64,000 bases of DNA from Stenotrophomonas geniculata ATCC 19374 = JCM 13324 (lineage in GTDB: Bacteria; Pseudomonadota; Gammaproteobacteria; Xanthomonadales; Xanthomonadaceae): NCBI RefSeq assembly GCF_001431625.1, contig NZ_LLXT01000138.1, positions 1 through 64,000 of the forward strand. The letters are read 5' to 3'. The position numbers were made by a program, and so were the translations under genes. This document shows, piece after piece, positions 24,615 to 34,064 of this stretch. Position 1 is the stretch's first letter. The number at the start of each line of letters is the position of its first letter. Under the pieces are notes generated by a model. That model was not told the origin of the DNA and did not search any database. It was given only the letters and a program-made list of their open reading frames with translations.

Positions 24615-25168
24615 CGTGGCCGTTCCAGGGTCTGCGCTTCTTCGTGGGCGGCCCAGGCCAGGGTGGCCAGCACCAGCGTGTGCTGCAGGGCGGGCGCCAG
24701 TGTTGTGGTGGCGCGCAGGTGCTGTGCGAGCAGGGTCGATACGGCCGCAGGCAGCTTGCTCCACCGCGATTGCATGCCCGTTGCGTCCACCCGGTCCTGC
24801 AGGCGACGGGCCATGCGGACCACGGCCCGCAGGCGCAGGGCAAGCAACGCAGCCACCAGGACAGCCGCCATCCCTGCCGGCATGAGGCTCACGTCAGCGG
24901 CCGAGGCGGACCAGGCCGCGAGGCCGATCAGCGACGCCGACGCCAGGGTGCCCGCGCGCGCCGAATGACCGGGGCCTTCGCTGAGGAACCACACCAGCGC
25001 GGCGGCACCGGCGCCCGCCAGCAGTGGCGGCGCCGGGTTCGCGCTGGCAAGCATCCAGGCACTGGTGGACGTCAGCACCAGTGCAAGCAGCCACGGCGAA
25101 GGCGCGCACCAGGCAAGGTAGGCGCGGCGGACATCGATGGGAGGCAGGTCTGGAAACGGGAAGGACAC
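24611..25168 (-). CDS. Four-helix membrane protein heading the two-component operon, unknown function
   Basis: About 185 residues from a GTG at 25166-25168; no ATG is available and the start is uncertain, since the frame stays open to 25318. Four hydrophobic stretches lie at roughly residues 17-37, 40-57, 64-82 and 86-104 (WLLALVLTSTSAWML, PLLAGAGAAALVWFL, LASASLIGLAAWSASA, PAGMAAVLVAALLALRL), followed by a soluble helical tail. The stop overlaps the regulator ATG. No family is recognised. It might be an accessory sensor for the kinase, judged from operon position only. Confidence 0.55.
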   Translation of the reverse strand: MSFPFPDLPPIDVRRAYLAWCAPSPWLLALVLTSTSAWMLASANPAPPLLAGAGAAALVWFLSEGPGHSARAGTLASASLIGLAAWSASAADVSLMPAGMAAVLVAALLALRLRAVVRMARRLQDRVDATGMQSRWSKLPAAVSTLLAQHLRATTTLAPALQHTLVLATLAWAAHEEAQTLERPR

Positions 25169-25404
25169 GGCGGCGGAGCAGTCGGCGAGGCCGACAAGGC
25201 TAGGGGCCGTTGATGGAGACTTGGTCGAGATTGTGTCGAGATTTCGTGGACGCGATCCGTGCCGTTCAGGAGCGGGCCCCGTGCCTGAACGGATGTGCGG
25301 CCTCCATGCAATCTCCACAGTGGCTCCAAGAAAGATCCACCACTACCTTCCAGACTGCGGCTTCTGCGGTCACATCCGGTGGCTGCGTGCATGCGAGCCT
25401 TCCG

Positions 25405-26586
25405 ATGAACAATCGCAGGACCTGGATCATTGCCGCAATCGTTGTACTTCTTGCAGGCAGCACCGGCGGGTGGCTGTTCGCCGAAGGTGATGATGCCGCG
25501 CTGATCACGGCCCCGGCAAGGGTGGCGGACCTGGAAAAGACCGTGCAGGCCGTTGGCCGGGTCAACCCCAAGGAACTGGTGGCGGTGGGCGCGCAGGTGT
25601 CGGGCCAGGTCACGCGCCTGCATGTGGCGCTGGGCCAGCGTGTGCACGCTGGCGACCTGATTGCCGAAGTGGATTCGCAGCCGCAGCGCATCGCCCTGCG
25701 CAGCGCCGAAGCAGCCACCAACACACTGCGTGCGCAGCACGCGGCCAGCCAGGCGCGTTACAGCCAGGCCCTTCGCACGTACGAGCGCCAGTCGCAGCTG
25801 GTGGCATCGCGGCTGGTCTCGCAGGAAGGCTTCGAAGCGGCCCGTGTGGCGCGCGATGCGGCGCGCGCGGAGGCCGCCGCGCTGCAGGCCCAGATCGACC
25901 AGGCGGTGACCCAGGTGGAAACCGCGCGGATCAACCTGGGCTACACCCGCATCGTCTCACCTTCCGACGGCTACATCGTGGCCATCGTCACCAAGGCCGG
26001 GCAGACGCTGAACTCGATGCAGACCACGCCGACCATCGTGATGCTGGCACAGATGGACACGATGACGGTTCGCACCGAGATCGCGGAGGCCGATGTGGAA
26101 CTGATCGCGCCTGGCCAACCTCTGTGGTTCTCCACGCTGGGGCCGGGCGGACGCCGCTACGAATCGCGTCTGCAGCAGCTTGAACCTGCGCCGTCGTCGA
26201 TTGCCGACGTGGCCACCGGCAACACCGGCGGATCGGCGCAGACGCCGAAGGCGGTGTACTACGCCGGGCTGTTTGACGTGCCCAATCCAGGCCTGAAACT
26301 GAAGCCGTCGATGACGGTGAAGGTGACGATCCAGCTGGCGCGTGCCGCCAATGCGCTGCAGGTGCCGTTGACGGCAGTGTCCGAGCGCGACGACAAGGCG
26401 GGCAACCGTGCGACCGTCCAGGTGATCGATGCCAAGGGCCGTGCGCACGAGCGGGCGGTGACGACCGGCCTGCGCACCGCGACTGCGGTGCAGATCCTGT
26501 CCGGCCTCAAGGCGGGCGAGAACGTGGTGGTCGGGCAGGCGCCTAGCGGCGCGGAAGCCGAGCCCACCAGCCTGCTGGGGATGTGA
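25405..26586 (+). CDS. macA: MacA-type periplasmic adaptor of a tripartite efflux pump
   Basis: A 393-residue membrane-fusion protein. One N-terminal helix (TWIIAAIVVLLAGSTGGWLF) is followed by a lipoyl half-motif ELVAVGAQVSGQVTRLHVALGQRVHAGDLIAEVD (residues about 45-80), a long coiled coil (about 85-150), the second lipoyl half (INLGYTRIVSPSDGYIV) and beta-barrel domains. VSERDDKAGNRATVQVID near the end matches MacA. I chose the ATG at 25405 (MNNRRTWII); the open frame extends upstream without a good start. It precedes macB by 2 bp and is divergent from the two-component operon. No outer-membrane TolC-like gene is adjacent. Confidence 0.82.
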   Translation: MNNRRTWIIAAIVVLLAGSTGGWLFAEGDDAALITAPARVADLEKTVQAVGRVNPKELVAVGAQVSGQVTRLHVALGQRVHAGDLIAEVDSQPQRIALRSAEAATNTLRAQHAASQARYSQALRTYERQSQLVASRLVSQEGFEAARVARDAARAEAAALQAQIDQAVTQVETARINLGYTRIVSPSDGYIVAIVTKAGQTLNSMQTTPTIVMLAQMDTMTVRTEIAEADVELIAPGQPLWFSTLGPGGRRYESRLQQLEPAPSSIADVATGNTGGSAQTPKAVYYAGLFDVPNPGLKLKPSMTVKVTIQLARAANALQVPLTAVSERDDKAGNRATVQVIDAKGRAHERAVTTGLRTATAVQILSGLKAGENVVVGQAPSGAEAEPTSLLGM

Positions 26587-26588
26587 AC

Positions 26589-28532
26589 ATGGCCGACGCG
26601 CTGCTGGAACTGCATGGCGTATCGCGCGCCTACCGCTCGGCCGCCGGCGAGGTGGTGGTGTTGAAGGACGTCTCGCTGCGCATCGAGGCGGGCGAGTTCA
26701 TCGCCATCATCGGCCCGTCCGGTTCGGGCAAATCCACGCTGATGAACATTCTGGGCTGCCTGGACCGGCCAAGCGAAGGCAGCTACCGCGTGCAGGGCGC
26801 AGCAACCGAGCAGATGTCACCCGATGAACTGGCGCACCTGCGCCGCGAGCATTTCGGCTTCATCTTCCAGCGCTACAACCTGATGGAGAACCTGAGCGCC
26901 ACGGAGAATGTGGCGTTGCCGGCGGTCTATGCCGGCGTGGATGCCGATGCGCGCACCGCCCGTGCGCGCATGCTGCTGGAAACGCTGGGGCTGGGTGAGC
27001 GCACCACGAACCGGCCCAGCCAGCTGTCCGGCGGCCAGCAGCAGCGCGTTTCCATTGCGCGTTCGCTGATGAACGGCGGCGCCATCGTGCTGGCCGATGA
27101 GCCGACCGGCGCGCTGGATCATGCCAGCGGCAGGCAGGTGATGGCGGAACTCAAGCGCCTGCATGCGCAGGGCCATACCGTGATCCTGGTGACCCATGAT
27201 GCGGCGATCGCCGCGCACGCTTCACGCGTGATCGAGATCGCAGACGGCCAGGTCGTATCCGACCGTGGCATGGGTGATCCTGCGGTTGCACGCAGTGCCG
27301 CTGTGCCCGAGCGCCGTCCAGAACCGGCCACCGAGCGCCGCGCGCGCCTGGATGCAATCAGGGAAGCTGCACGGATGGCGGTGCGTTCGATGCTGGCCCA
27401 CCGGCTGCGCACCCTGCTGACCATGCTGGGCATCATCATCGGCGTGGCTGCGGTGGTGACCGTGGTTGCGTTGGGCAAGGGCGCACAGGCACAGGTCGAG
27501 TCACAGATCAACGAACTGGGTGCCAGCACGCTGGACATCTTCCCGGGCGCGGACTTTGGTGACCCGCGCTCGGCAGAGATCGAAACGCTGGTCGTGGACG
27601 ATGCCGATCACCTGGCCGCATTGAGTTACGTAGACAGCGTAAGCCCCAACCTGAGCGGTTCGGTGGCGGCACTGCAGGGCAACCGGCGCGCCAACACGCA
27701 GGTGCTTGGCGTGGGCGCTGATCTACCGCGTGTGCGCGGGCTGCGCCTGAAGGCGGGCCGGTTCTTCACCGATGCCGAGGTGGAGGTACATCGCGCGGTG
27801 GGCGTGGTCGACCAGAAGGCGGCCAAGGCATTGTTCAGCGGCAATCCGATCGGCGGCACGGTGCTGCTGGGCGGCATGCCGGTGGAAGTGATCGGCGTGG
27901 TTGGCCCCAACGCATTCGCCGGCGGAGCGACGCCGACGGTGTATGTGCCGTACACCTCCGCGTCCTCGCGTCTGCTGGGCAGCCAGCGGCTGGAGAGCAT
28001 CACCGTACGCGTGCGGGATGACGTGCCAACCACCGCCGCTGAAGCCTCGCTGGGTGCGGAGCTGCAACGCCTGCACGGCCGGCGTGATTTCTTCATCTAC
28101 AACGCCGACCAGATCCGCAAGGCGGTGATGAAGTCCAGCCAGACCATGGCGGAACTGGTTTCGGCCATTGCAGCGGTGGCGCTGGTGGTCGGTGGCGTGG
28201 GGGTGATGAACATCATGCTGGTGTCGGTGAGGGAGCGCGTGCGCGAGATCGGTGTGAGGCTGGCGGTGGGTGCCCGTCAGGGCGACATCCTGCGCCAGTT
28301 CCTGATCGAGGCCGTGTTGATCTGCCTGTTCGGCGGGGTACTCGGGGTGTTGTTCGCGTTGGCTGTGGGCGCCTTGTCCAGCCTGCTGTCGCTGGGGGTG
28401 CCGTTCCTGTTCACGCCTGGGCCGGTGCTCGCCGCGCTGGCATGTTCGTCTGCCATCGGGCTCGGTTTCGGCTATTTCCCGGCGCGCAGTGCCGCACAGC
28501 TGGACCCCATCCAGGCGTTGGCGGCGGAGTAG
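26589..28532 (+). CDS. macB: MacB-type ABC exporter (fused ATPase and membrane domains)
   Basis: A 647-residue MacB, the same length as E. coli MacB. The N-terminal ATPase shows Walker [11 protein letters not shown]-loop [18 protein letters not shown], signature LSGGQQQR, Walker [13 protein letters not shown] and VTHD. The membrane part has a helix [21 protein letters not shown] (about 275-297), a large periplasmic domain, then three helices with [21 protein letters not shown]. It exports macrolides, peptides or lipoproteins through a TolC-type channel with MacA. The ATG at 26589 follows the macA stop by 2 bp. Confidence 0.88.
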   Translation: MADALLELHGVSRAYRSAAGEVVVLKDVSLRIEAGEFIAIIGPSGSGKSTLMNILGCLDRPSEGSYRVQGAATEQMSPDELAHLRREHFGFIFQRYNLMENLSATENVALPAVYAGVDADARTARARMLLETLGLGERTTNRPSQLSGGQQQRVSIARSLMNGGAIVLADEPTGALDHASGRQVMAELKRLHAQGHTVILVTHDAAIAAHASRVIEIADGQVVSDRGMGDPAVARSAAVPERRPEPATERRARLDAIREAARMAVRSMLAHRLRTLLTMLGIIIGVAAVVTVVALGKGAQAQVESQINELGASTLDIFPGADFGDPRSAEIETLVVDDADHLAALSYVDSVSPNLSGSVAALQGNRRANTQVLGVGADLPRVRGLRLKAGRFFTDAEVEVHRAVGVVDQKAAKALFSGNPIGGTVLLGGMPVEVIGVVGPNAFAGGATPTVYVPYTSASSRLLGSQRLESITVRVRDDVPTTAAEASLGAELQRLHGRRDFFIYNADQIRKAVMKSSQTMAELVSAIAAVALVVGGVGVMNIMLVSVRERVREIGVRLAVGARQGDILRQFLIEAVLICLFGGVLGVLFALAVGALSSLLSLGVPFLFTPGPVLAALACSSAIGLGFGYFPARSAAQLDPIQALAAE

Positions 28533-28559
28533 GGTCGCCCGCCGTGGCGCTACAGCGAC

Positions 28560-29153
28560 TCAGCGCGCCTTGCCCTTTATCGGCAGGCTGCCTGGCAGGT
28601 GCGAATAGCCGCTGTCGCCCCAGTGCCGGGTGATGCGCTGGAAGAACAACGAGTTGGGCACGCGCAGCAGGCAACCACGCGCGCCTTCGCCACGATCACT
28701 CAGCGTGGTGTAGATCAGGTTGATGTCCACCACCTGACCACACAGGCCCGGCTTGTCCACGCTTTCCAGCACTTCGATGGTGTCATTGATGCGGAACGGG
28801 CGCGTGGCGACGATCAGGAACGAACAGAACAGGTTGGACAACACGCTCCATGCGGCAAAGAACGCCACCGCACCGACGGCCATGAACCCGGTCAGCGCGG
28901 TCCACAGCACCGAGCGCGAAACGCCCAGCCGCTCCAGTATCAGCAGCGCAGCCGCCAGATACAGCAGCAAAGCACCGCCGCGGTGCAGGCCCACATGAAG
29001 CTCTGGCGCCAGCCTGCCGCGCTGCCGGGCCTGCACCAGCAGCCACGCCAGTGCACGCACCATCACCCATGCGACGCCGAGGATGGCCAGCACCTCGGCC
29101 ACCGGCACAACCACGCTTAGCCAATCCTCGATCCAGGCAGGCAATCCGGTCAT
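28560..29153 (-). CDS. Small MscS-family mechanosensitive channel protein
   Basis: A 197-residue protein, shorter than MscS (286 residues). It has helices at about 18-38 and 57-77 and the pore helix FMAVGAVAFFAAWSVLSNLFCSFLI, followed by the MscS beta domain RPFRINDTIEVLE and the block VVDINLIYTTLSDR with VPNSLFFQRITRHW. The C-terminal vestibule domain is missing, so this is a truncated or minimal form. It would protect against osmotic downshock. It ends convergently with macB and begins 5 bp after the SDR stop, so it may be co-transcribed with that gene. Confidence 0.84.
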   Translation of the reverse strand: MTGLPAWIEDWLSVVVPVAEVLAILGVAWVMVRALAWLLVQARQRGRLAPELHVGLHRGGALLLYLAAALLILERLGVSRSVLWTALTGFMAVGAVAFFAAWSVLSNLFCSFLIVATRPFRINDTIEVLESVDKPGLCGQVVDINLIYTTLSDRGEGARGCLLRVPNSLFFQRITRHWGDSGYSHLPGSLPIKGKAR

Positions 29154-29158
29154 GGAGG

Positions 29159-30025
29159 CTACAGCGTCGCCGCGCCGCCAGAAATGGTCAGCAGTGCACC
29201 AGAGGTATAACTGGCGCTGTCCGAAGCCAGCATCACATAGGCCGATGCCAGTTCGGCTGGCTGGCCGGGGCGGCCGAACGGCGTCTGCGAGCCGAACTGC
29301 TCGACCTCCTCGGCGGCCATGCCTGCCGGAATGAACGGCGTCCAGATCGGGCCGGGCAGCACCGCATTGACGCGGATCTGGTGCTCGGCCAGCAGGCCCG
29401 CCAGCCCCAGCGTCAGGTTGGCGACGGCGCCCTTGGTCGCGGAGTACGGAAGGATGTTCGGGGTCGGCCGCTTGGAATTGACCGACGCGGTGTTGATGAT
29501 CGCGCCACCCCCGCGCAGGTGCGGGACGCACAAACGTGTCAGATTGAACACGGCATGGACGTTGGTGTCGAACGTCCGCTTCCAGTCATCCAGGGTGATG
29601 TCGTCGAAGTGCTCGTAGTAGCGCTGGTAGGCCGCGTTGTTCACCAGGATGTCGAGACCGTCCAGCTCGCTGGCCACGCGGTCCACGAGCGAGCGCGCCT
29701 GTGCCGGGTCGCTGATGTCACAGGGCACCAGCACGGCCTTGCGCCCGGCCTGTTCGATCTGCTGCTGTACATGGCGGGCATCGTCCTGCTCACCATCGAG
29801 GAACGCGATGGCAACGTCGGCGCCTTCGCGCGCAAAGGCGATGGCCACGGCTGCGCCGATGCCGCTGTCACCGCCGGTGATCAGTGCCTTCTTGCCCTGC
29901 AGCAGGCCATGGCCGCGGTAGCTGTCTTCGCCGTGATCCGGACGCGGTTGCATCTGCGTTGTCTTGCCGGGGAAGGATTGCTGTTGGGCGGGGAAGGGCG
30001 GGCGTGGGTAGTCGGGCAGGGCCAT
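29159..30025 (-). CDS. Short-chain dehydrogenase/reductase of the YhdG/YghA type
   Basis: A 288-residue classical SDR with an extra N-terminal segment (PDYPRPPFPAQQQSFPGKTTQMQPRPDHGEDSYRG) typical of the YhdG/YghA/GsiB-associated group. The Rossmann motif is TGGDSGIG, NNAAYQ follows, and the catalytic Tyr/Lys lie in YSATKGAV. NADP-dependent general stress dehydrogenases of this form act on aldehydes or ketones; the substrate here is unknown. GGAGAG precedes the ATG at 30023-30025. The downstream MscS gene is 5 bp away, consistent with a stress-related pair. Confidence 0.87.
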   Translation of the reverse strand: MALPDYPRPPFPAQQQSFPGKTTQMQPRPDHGEDSYRGHGLLQGKKALITGGDSGIGAAVAIAFAREGADVAIAFLDGEQDDARHVQQQIEQAGRKAVLVPCDISDPAQARSLVDRVASELDGLDILVNNAAYQRYYEHFDDITLDDWKRTFDTNVHAVFNLTRLCVPHLRGGGAIINTASVNSKRPTPNILPYSATKGAVANLTLGLAGLLAEHQIRVNAVLPGPIWTPFIPAGMAAEEVEQFGSQTPFGRPGQPAELASAYVMLASDSASYTSGALLTISGGAATL

Positions 30026-30125
30026 CGTCACTCTCCGGAAGGAAACCGGCGCCAGTCTCCCTCCATGCCGGTAAACGACCGGAGGGCACGGTGTCATTGC
30101 AGCGTGGACGCCTGCGCGCAGGACT

Positions 30126-30509
30126 TCACAACGGGTGGGCGATGGTGGTCATGATGCTGTTGGCCGGTTGCCGTGAATCCAGCCGCGTGTGCTGGACGAC
30201 GATCGGCTGGTCGGATTCAACGAGGGTGGCAAAGCCGGTGCCGCGCGGCACCGGCGCCGGATCCTGCAGGTCGTTGAAGCGCAGGTGACAAGTGCGTCGC
30301 GCCGGCACGGTGACCCGGTAGGGGCCCACCGGATCACGGTCTTCGAAGTAGAGGGTCAGCGTGACATGCGCGTCCTCGTTGCCGGCATTGAGGACGCAGC
30401 AGGTTTCGTGACTCTGCATTTCCGGTGCTGGGCCGTTGCTCCAGGCTGGAATGTAGCCCTCGGCGATAGCCCAGCGTCGATGCCCGATGCAGGAAGCATT
30501 CGTTTCCAT
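30126..30509 (-). CDS. Anabaena-type sensory rhodopsin transducer (ASRT) family protein
   Basis: A 127-residue soluble beta-rich protein. Residues RRWAIAEGYIP, NGPAPEMQSHETCCVLNAG, EDAHVTL, VGPYRVTVPARRT, RFNDLQDPAPVPRGT and PIVVQHTRLDSRQ line up with ASRT, the tetrameric partner of Anabaena sensory rhodopsin that also binds DNA or small molecules. No rhodopsin gene is in the window, so this is an orphan homologue and probably has another ligand. It is divergent from the LLM oxidoreductase, with only 32 bp between start codons. No clear ribosome site is visible. The family match is strong and the role unknown. Confidence 0.88.
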   Translation of the reverse strand: METNASCIGHRRWAIAEGYIPAWSNGPAPEMQSHETCCVLNAGNEDAHVTLTLYFEDRDPVGPYRVTVPARRTCHLRFNDLQDPAPVPRGTGFATLVESDQPIVVQHTRLDSRQPANSIMTTIAHPL

Positions 30510-30541
30510 GACGCCGTTTTAGCTGGAGGGGTGTTGCCATC

Positions 30542-31555
30542 GTGTCCAGTCCCCGCACGGAATCCGTGATGACCATCGGCTACCACGCATCGCATGAGCA
30601 GTTCCCGCCCGCCACCTTGCTGGGCCTGGCGCTGCGCGCCGAACAGGCGGGATTCGAGGCCCTGATGTGCTCCGACCATTTCCACCCATGGACGACCGCA
30701 CAAGGGCAATCGGGCCACAGCTGGGTGTGGGCCGGCGCGCTGGCGGTGCAGAGCGCATTGACCCTGGGCATGGTGACCTGCCCGATGCTGCGCCAGCACC
30801 CGGCATTGGTGGCACAGGCAGCGGCGACGCTGGAGCAGTTGGCGCCGGGCCGGATCTGGCTGGCGCTGGGTACCGGCGAGGCCCTGAACGAGCGCATCAC
30901 CGGCCAGCCGTGGCCAGCCAAGCGGGAGCGGCAGAAGGCGCTGCGCGATGCGGCCGAGGTGATGCGGCGGCTGTGGGGTGGCGAGCAGGTCGACCACGAC
31001 GGTGGCTTCCAGGTGCGCAAGGCACGCCTCTACAGCCGACCGGCGCTTCCCCTGCCGCTGCTGGGTGCAGCGGTCACGGAGGAGACTGCACGTTGGATGG
31101 GGGGCTGGGCCGATGGCCTGATCACCATCAGCCAACCGCTGGCGCAGTTACAGCGTGTGGTGGCAGCGTTCGAGGCAGGCGGTGGCAGGGGCAAGCCGAT
31201 GTACCTGCAGGCCAAGCTCTCCTACGCGCGCGCCGAACAGGCGGCGCTGGAAGGTGCGATGGAGCAATGGAGCGCCAACGTGCTGCCACCGGAACTGGCC
31301 GAAGGCCTGGACCAGCCCGAACAGTTCGAAGCACACGCCCGATCGGTAAGCGCCGAGGTGGTGCGCGAGCACGTGCATGTCTCGGCAGACCTCGGCCAGC
31401 ATCGGGCCTGGCTGCAGGAACTGCAGTCACTGGGTTTCGATCGCATCTACCTGCACAACGTGAACCGCGAGCAGGACCGCTTCATCGATGATTTCGCCGA
31501 GCACGTACTTCCCGCGCTGCGTACTCAGGCGCCCTCGGCGGCCAGCCACGTATAG
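30542..31555 (+). CDS. LLM-class flavin/F420-dependent oxidoreductase
   Basis: A 337-residue luciferase-like monooxygenase family protein of TIM-barrel type. The motifs SDHFHPW, LGMVTCPMLRQHPALVAQAAATLEQLAPGRIWLALGTGEALNE and VTEETARWMGGWADGLI resemble the F420-dependent glucose-6-phosphate dehydrogenase branch (TIGR03885-like). In proteobacteria, where F420 is usually absent, FMN is more likely. The GTG start at 30542 has GGAGGG 12-17 bp upstream; an ATG at 30569 is the alternative. It ends overlapping the convergent GH13 gene by 31 bp. The substrate is unknown. Confidence 0.83.
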   Translation: MSSPRTESVMTIGYHASHEQFPPATLLGLALRAEQAGFEALMCSDHFHPWTTAQGQSGHSWVWAGALAVQSALTLGMVTCPMLRQHPALVAQAAATLEQLAPGRIWLALGTGEALNERITGQPWPAKRERQKALRDAAEVMRRLWGGEQVDHDGGFQVRKARLYSRPALPLPLLGAAVTEETARWMGGWADGLITISQPLAQLQRVVAAFEAGGGRGKPMYLQAKLSYARAEQAALEGAMEQWSANVLPPELAEGLDQPEQFEAHARSVSAEVVREHVHVSADLGQHRAWLQELQSLGFDRIYLHNVNREQDRFIDDFAEHVLPALRTQAPSAASHV

Positions 31556-33111
31556 CCATGGCCCTGCAGGCAACAGCGGCGATCCTGCAGCCTGGCGCCG
31601 TGGCCCACCAGCGTACGCAGCGGGCCGTGCAGGGGCACCTCTACCTCAACCGGGTCGTCGCCGAAGTTGATCAGTGCCAGTGCCTGGTGGGGTGCCTCGC
31701 CGTAGCGGAGCATCAGCAGCGCAGGTGAAGGTGGGTCGAGCGTGTGAGGACCCTGCTGCAGCACGGGATGTGCATTGCGCTGCTGCAGCAGCTCGCGCAC
31801 CCGCAGCAGCAGTGAGCCCGGCGTCGCGCGTTGCGCCTCGACATTCACCGTGCGGTAACCGTAGGCGCCGTCTGCCGGAGGCACGCGCCAGGCATGCCGT
31901 GGCTGATCGGTAAACCCCGCCCCTGGGCGGTCGTGCCAGTGCATCGGCATGCGCACGGCGTTGCGCTCGGGCAGTTCCAGGCAGTCGCCGAGGCCGATTT
32001 CCTCGCCATAGCGGATCACCGGCACCTGGCCCAGCGACAGCAGTGCGGCCCAGGCCATGGCCTGCCACGCGGTGTCGCCGTCCAGCATGGACGCCAGCCG
32101 GCGGCGGATGCCGCGGCGATAGATGCGCATGCCAGGTTCGGGCGCGAAGCGCTCCATCACTGCCTCACGTTCGTCCGGCTCCAGCTGCTCCAGGTCAAGC
32201 TCATCATTGTTGCGCAGCCAGGCGATGCGGGTGTGCGGCGGCGCCTGCGGTCCGTATTCGGCCATGACCCGGGCCACTTCGCTGGCGTCGCCGCGCGCGA
32301 GGGCCAGGAAGAAATGATTGTTGAGATGGAAATCGAGCAGGTGCGAAAGCCGCCGCCCCTGGCACAGGAAGTCGCCGTAGCGGGGCGCGCTGACATCCGC
32401 TTCGCCGATCAGCGGCAGGCCTGGCTGTTGCGCATCTGCCGTGGCGCGCATCGCCTCCACCAGCCACAGCCCGTCGTCGCGCGGGTCCGCGTGGCGGGCG
32501 CGCTCGACCATGTACGGGACCGCATCCACGCGGAAGCCGGCCACGCCGCGCTGCATCCAGAACGTCATCACCCGCAGTAGTTCGTCGCGTACTGGCGCAT
32601 GGGCCAGCTCCAGGTCTGGCTCGTGCCGGTAGAACATGTGCCGGTTGAATGCGCCGGCCTCGGCGTCCCATGTCCAGGCAGACGCCTCGAACGGCGGGAA
32701 CATCGGCTGTAGGCCGTCGTCGGGCACGTGGTCGCTCCACAGGTACCAGCGGCGCCATGCCGGGTCGCCCCGCTGCGCGGCGACGAACCATGGGTGGGCG
32801 CTGGCAGTGTGCTGCATCACCAGCTCGACGATGATGCCGATACCGCGTGCGGCGGCAGCATCGACCAGGCGCTGGAACGCCGCCTCGTCACCCAGGCGTG
32901 GATCGATGCGGTAGTGATCGGTGACATCGTAGCCACCGTCACGGCCGGCGTTGCAGTAGAACGGCAGCAGCCACAGGTGGCTGACACCGAGCCACTGCAG
33001 GTAGTCCAGCTTTTCGGTGATGCCATCCAGGGTGCCCCAGCCGCGCCCATTGCTGTCGCGGAACAGGTAGGGGTCGACCTGGTAGATCGCGCGCAGCGGA
33101 CGTACCGCCAT
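31525..33111 (-). CDS. GH13 (alpha-amylase family) enzyme, trehalose synthase-like, with altered signature motifs
   Basis: A 528-residue GH13 barrel most like TreS (maltose alpha-glucosyltransferase). The catalytic residues can be placed as D196 (GFRVDAVPY), E237 (IGEADV) and D303 (RNNDELDLE). The start AIYQVDPYLFRDSNGRGWGTLDGITEKLDYLQWLGV fits the family. Unusual changes are Q100 in region I (VMQH instead of VNH) and N302 in region IV (NND instead of NHD), where the His is nearly invariant. The product may act on a different alpha-glucan or glucoside. GGAGAAGCCCC precedes the ATG. Intracellular, with no signal peptide. Confidence 0.8.
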   Translation of the reverse strand: MAVRPLRAIYQVDPYLFRDSNGRGWGTLDGITEKLDYLQWLGVSHLWLLPFYCNAGRDGGYDVTDHYRIDPRLGDEAAFQRLVDAAAARGIGIIVELVMQHTASAHPWFVAAQRGDPAWRRWYLWSDHVPDDGLQPMFPPFEASAWTWDAEAGAFNRHMFYRHEPDLELAHAPVRDELLRVMTFWMQRGVAGFRVDAVPYMVERARHADPRDDGLWLVEAMRATADAQQPGLPLIGEADVSAPRYGDFLCQGRRLSHLLDFHLNNHFFLALARGDASEVARVMAEYGPQAPPHTRIAWLRNNDELDLEQLEPDEREAVMERFAPEPGMRIYRRGIRRRLASMLDGDTAWQAMAWAALLSLGQVPVIRYGEEIGLGDCLELPERNAVRMPMHWHDRPGAGFTDQPRHAWRVPPADGAYGYRTVNVEAQRATPGSLLLRVRELLQQRNAHPVLQQGPHTLDPPSPALLMLRYGEAPHQALALINFGDDPVEVEVPLHGPLRTLVGHGARLQDRRCCLQGHGYTWLAAEGA

Positions 33112-33272
33112 GGGGCTTCTCCAGCACCGTTCACGGGTGACCAGCCTGCTGTGCGCCGTGGCAGCGGTTCGTGAACCGAATGGCACCGCACCATGACGTG
33201 GCATCCACGGTCCCTGCATGCCTGGGCGCGCAGAGTGAATGCTCGTCCCGCTGCGCCGAGGAACCTTTGTCC

Positions 33273-34064
33273 ATGCCCCGCCGCAAAACGCTTCGTATTG
33301 CGACGTTCAACGTCAACGGCATCGGCACGCGCCTGCCGCAGCTGCTGGACTGGCTGCACAGGGAATCGCCGGACGTGGTTGCCCTGCAGGAACTGAAAGC
33401 CACCGACGCCGCGTTTCCCGCCGCGGCATTGGAAGAGGCCGGCTACGGTGCGCTCTGGCAGGGTGAGGCGCGCTGGAACGGCGTGGCGCTGCTGGCCCGC
33501 GGCACCATGCCGGTCGAGAGCCGCCGCCGATTGCCGGGTGAACCCAAGGATACGCAGAGTCGCTACCTGGAGGCGGCGGTGCATGGCATTGTGGTGGGCG
33601 CACTCTACCTGCCGAACGGCAACCCACAGCCCGGGCCCAGGTTCGACTACAAGCTGCGCTGGATGGAACGCCTGATCCGGCATGCGCGCAGCCTGGTCGA
33701 GCTGCCGCACCCGGCGCTGCTGCTGGGTGATTTCAACGTGATTCCCACGGACGCCGACGTCTATGACCCGAAGGCCTGGCGCCGCGATGCGCTGTTCCAG
33801 CCTGAAGTGCGCGATGCCTTTGAACGACTGCTGGCGCAGGGCTGGACCGATGCGGTGCGGGAGGTGCACGGCGACGCCACGATCTATACCTTCTGGGACT
33901 ATTTCCGCCAACATGCCGAGCGCGACCGTGGGTTGCGCATCGATCATCTGCTGTTGAACCCTGTACTGGCGGAGCGACTGAAGGACGCTGGCGTCGACCG
34001 TTGGGTACGCCTGCAGGAAAAGGCCAGCGACCACGCGCCGGCCTGGGTGACGGTAAGGGCTTGA
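33273..34064 (+). CDS. xthA: Exonuclease III (XthA-type AP endonuclease)
   Basis: A 263-residue EEP-family nuclease that cuts abasic sites and removes 3' blocking groups. The motifs RIATFNVNGIGTRL, the metal-binding E in ALQELKATD, GALYLPNGNP, LLLGDFNVIPTDADVYDP, RIDHLLL and the catalytic His in SDHAP are all in place. The ATG at 33273 follows GAGGAACC. The gene abuts the convergent GGDEF gene without a gap and is divergent from the GH13 gene. The length is close to the 268 residues of E. coli ExoIII. Confidence 0.93.
   Translation: MPRRKTLRIATFNVNGIGTRLPQLLDWLHRESPDVVALQELKATDAAFPAAALEEAGYGALWQGEARWNGVALLARGTMPVESRRRLPGEPKDTQSRYLEAAVHGIVVGALYLPNGNPQPGPRFDYKLRWMERLIRHARSLVELPHPALLLGDFNVIPTDADVYDPKAWRRDALFQPEVRDAFERLLAQGWTDAVREVHGDATIYTFWDYFRQHAERDRGLRIDHLLLNPVLAERLKDAGVDRWVRLQEKASDHAPAWVTVRA

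Noticed and set aside
25210..25404. N-terminal extension of the MacA adaptor
   Set aside because: The added 65 residues lie before the membrane anchor and do not look like a signal region; the ATG at 25405 precedes the helix directly.
28560..29531. Longer mechanosensitive channel start at 29531
   Set aside because: The extra N-terminal part is antisense-frame sequence of the SDR gene; the ATG at 29151-29153 directly follows the SDR stop.
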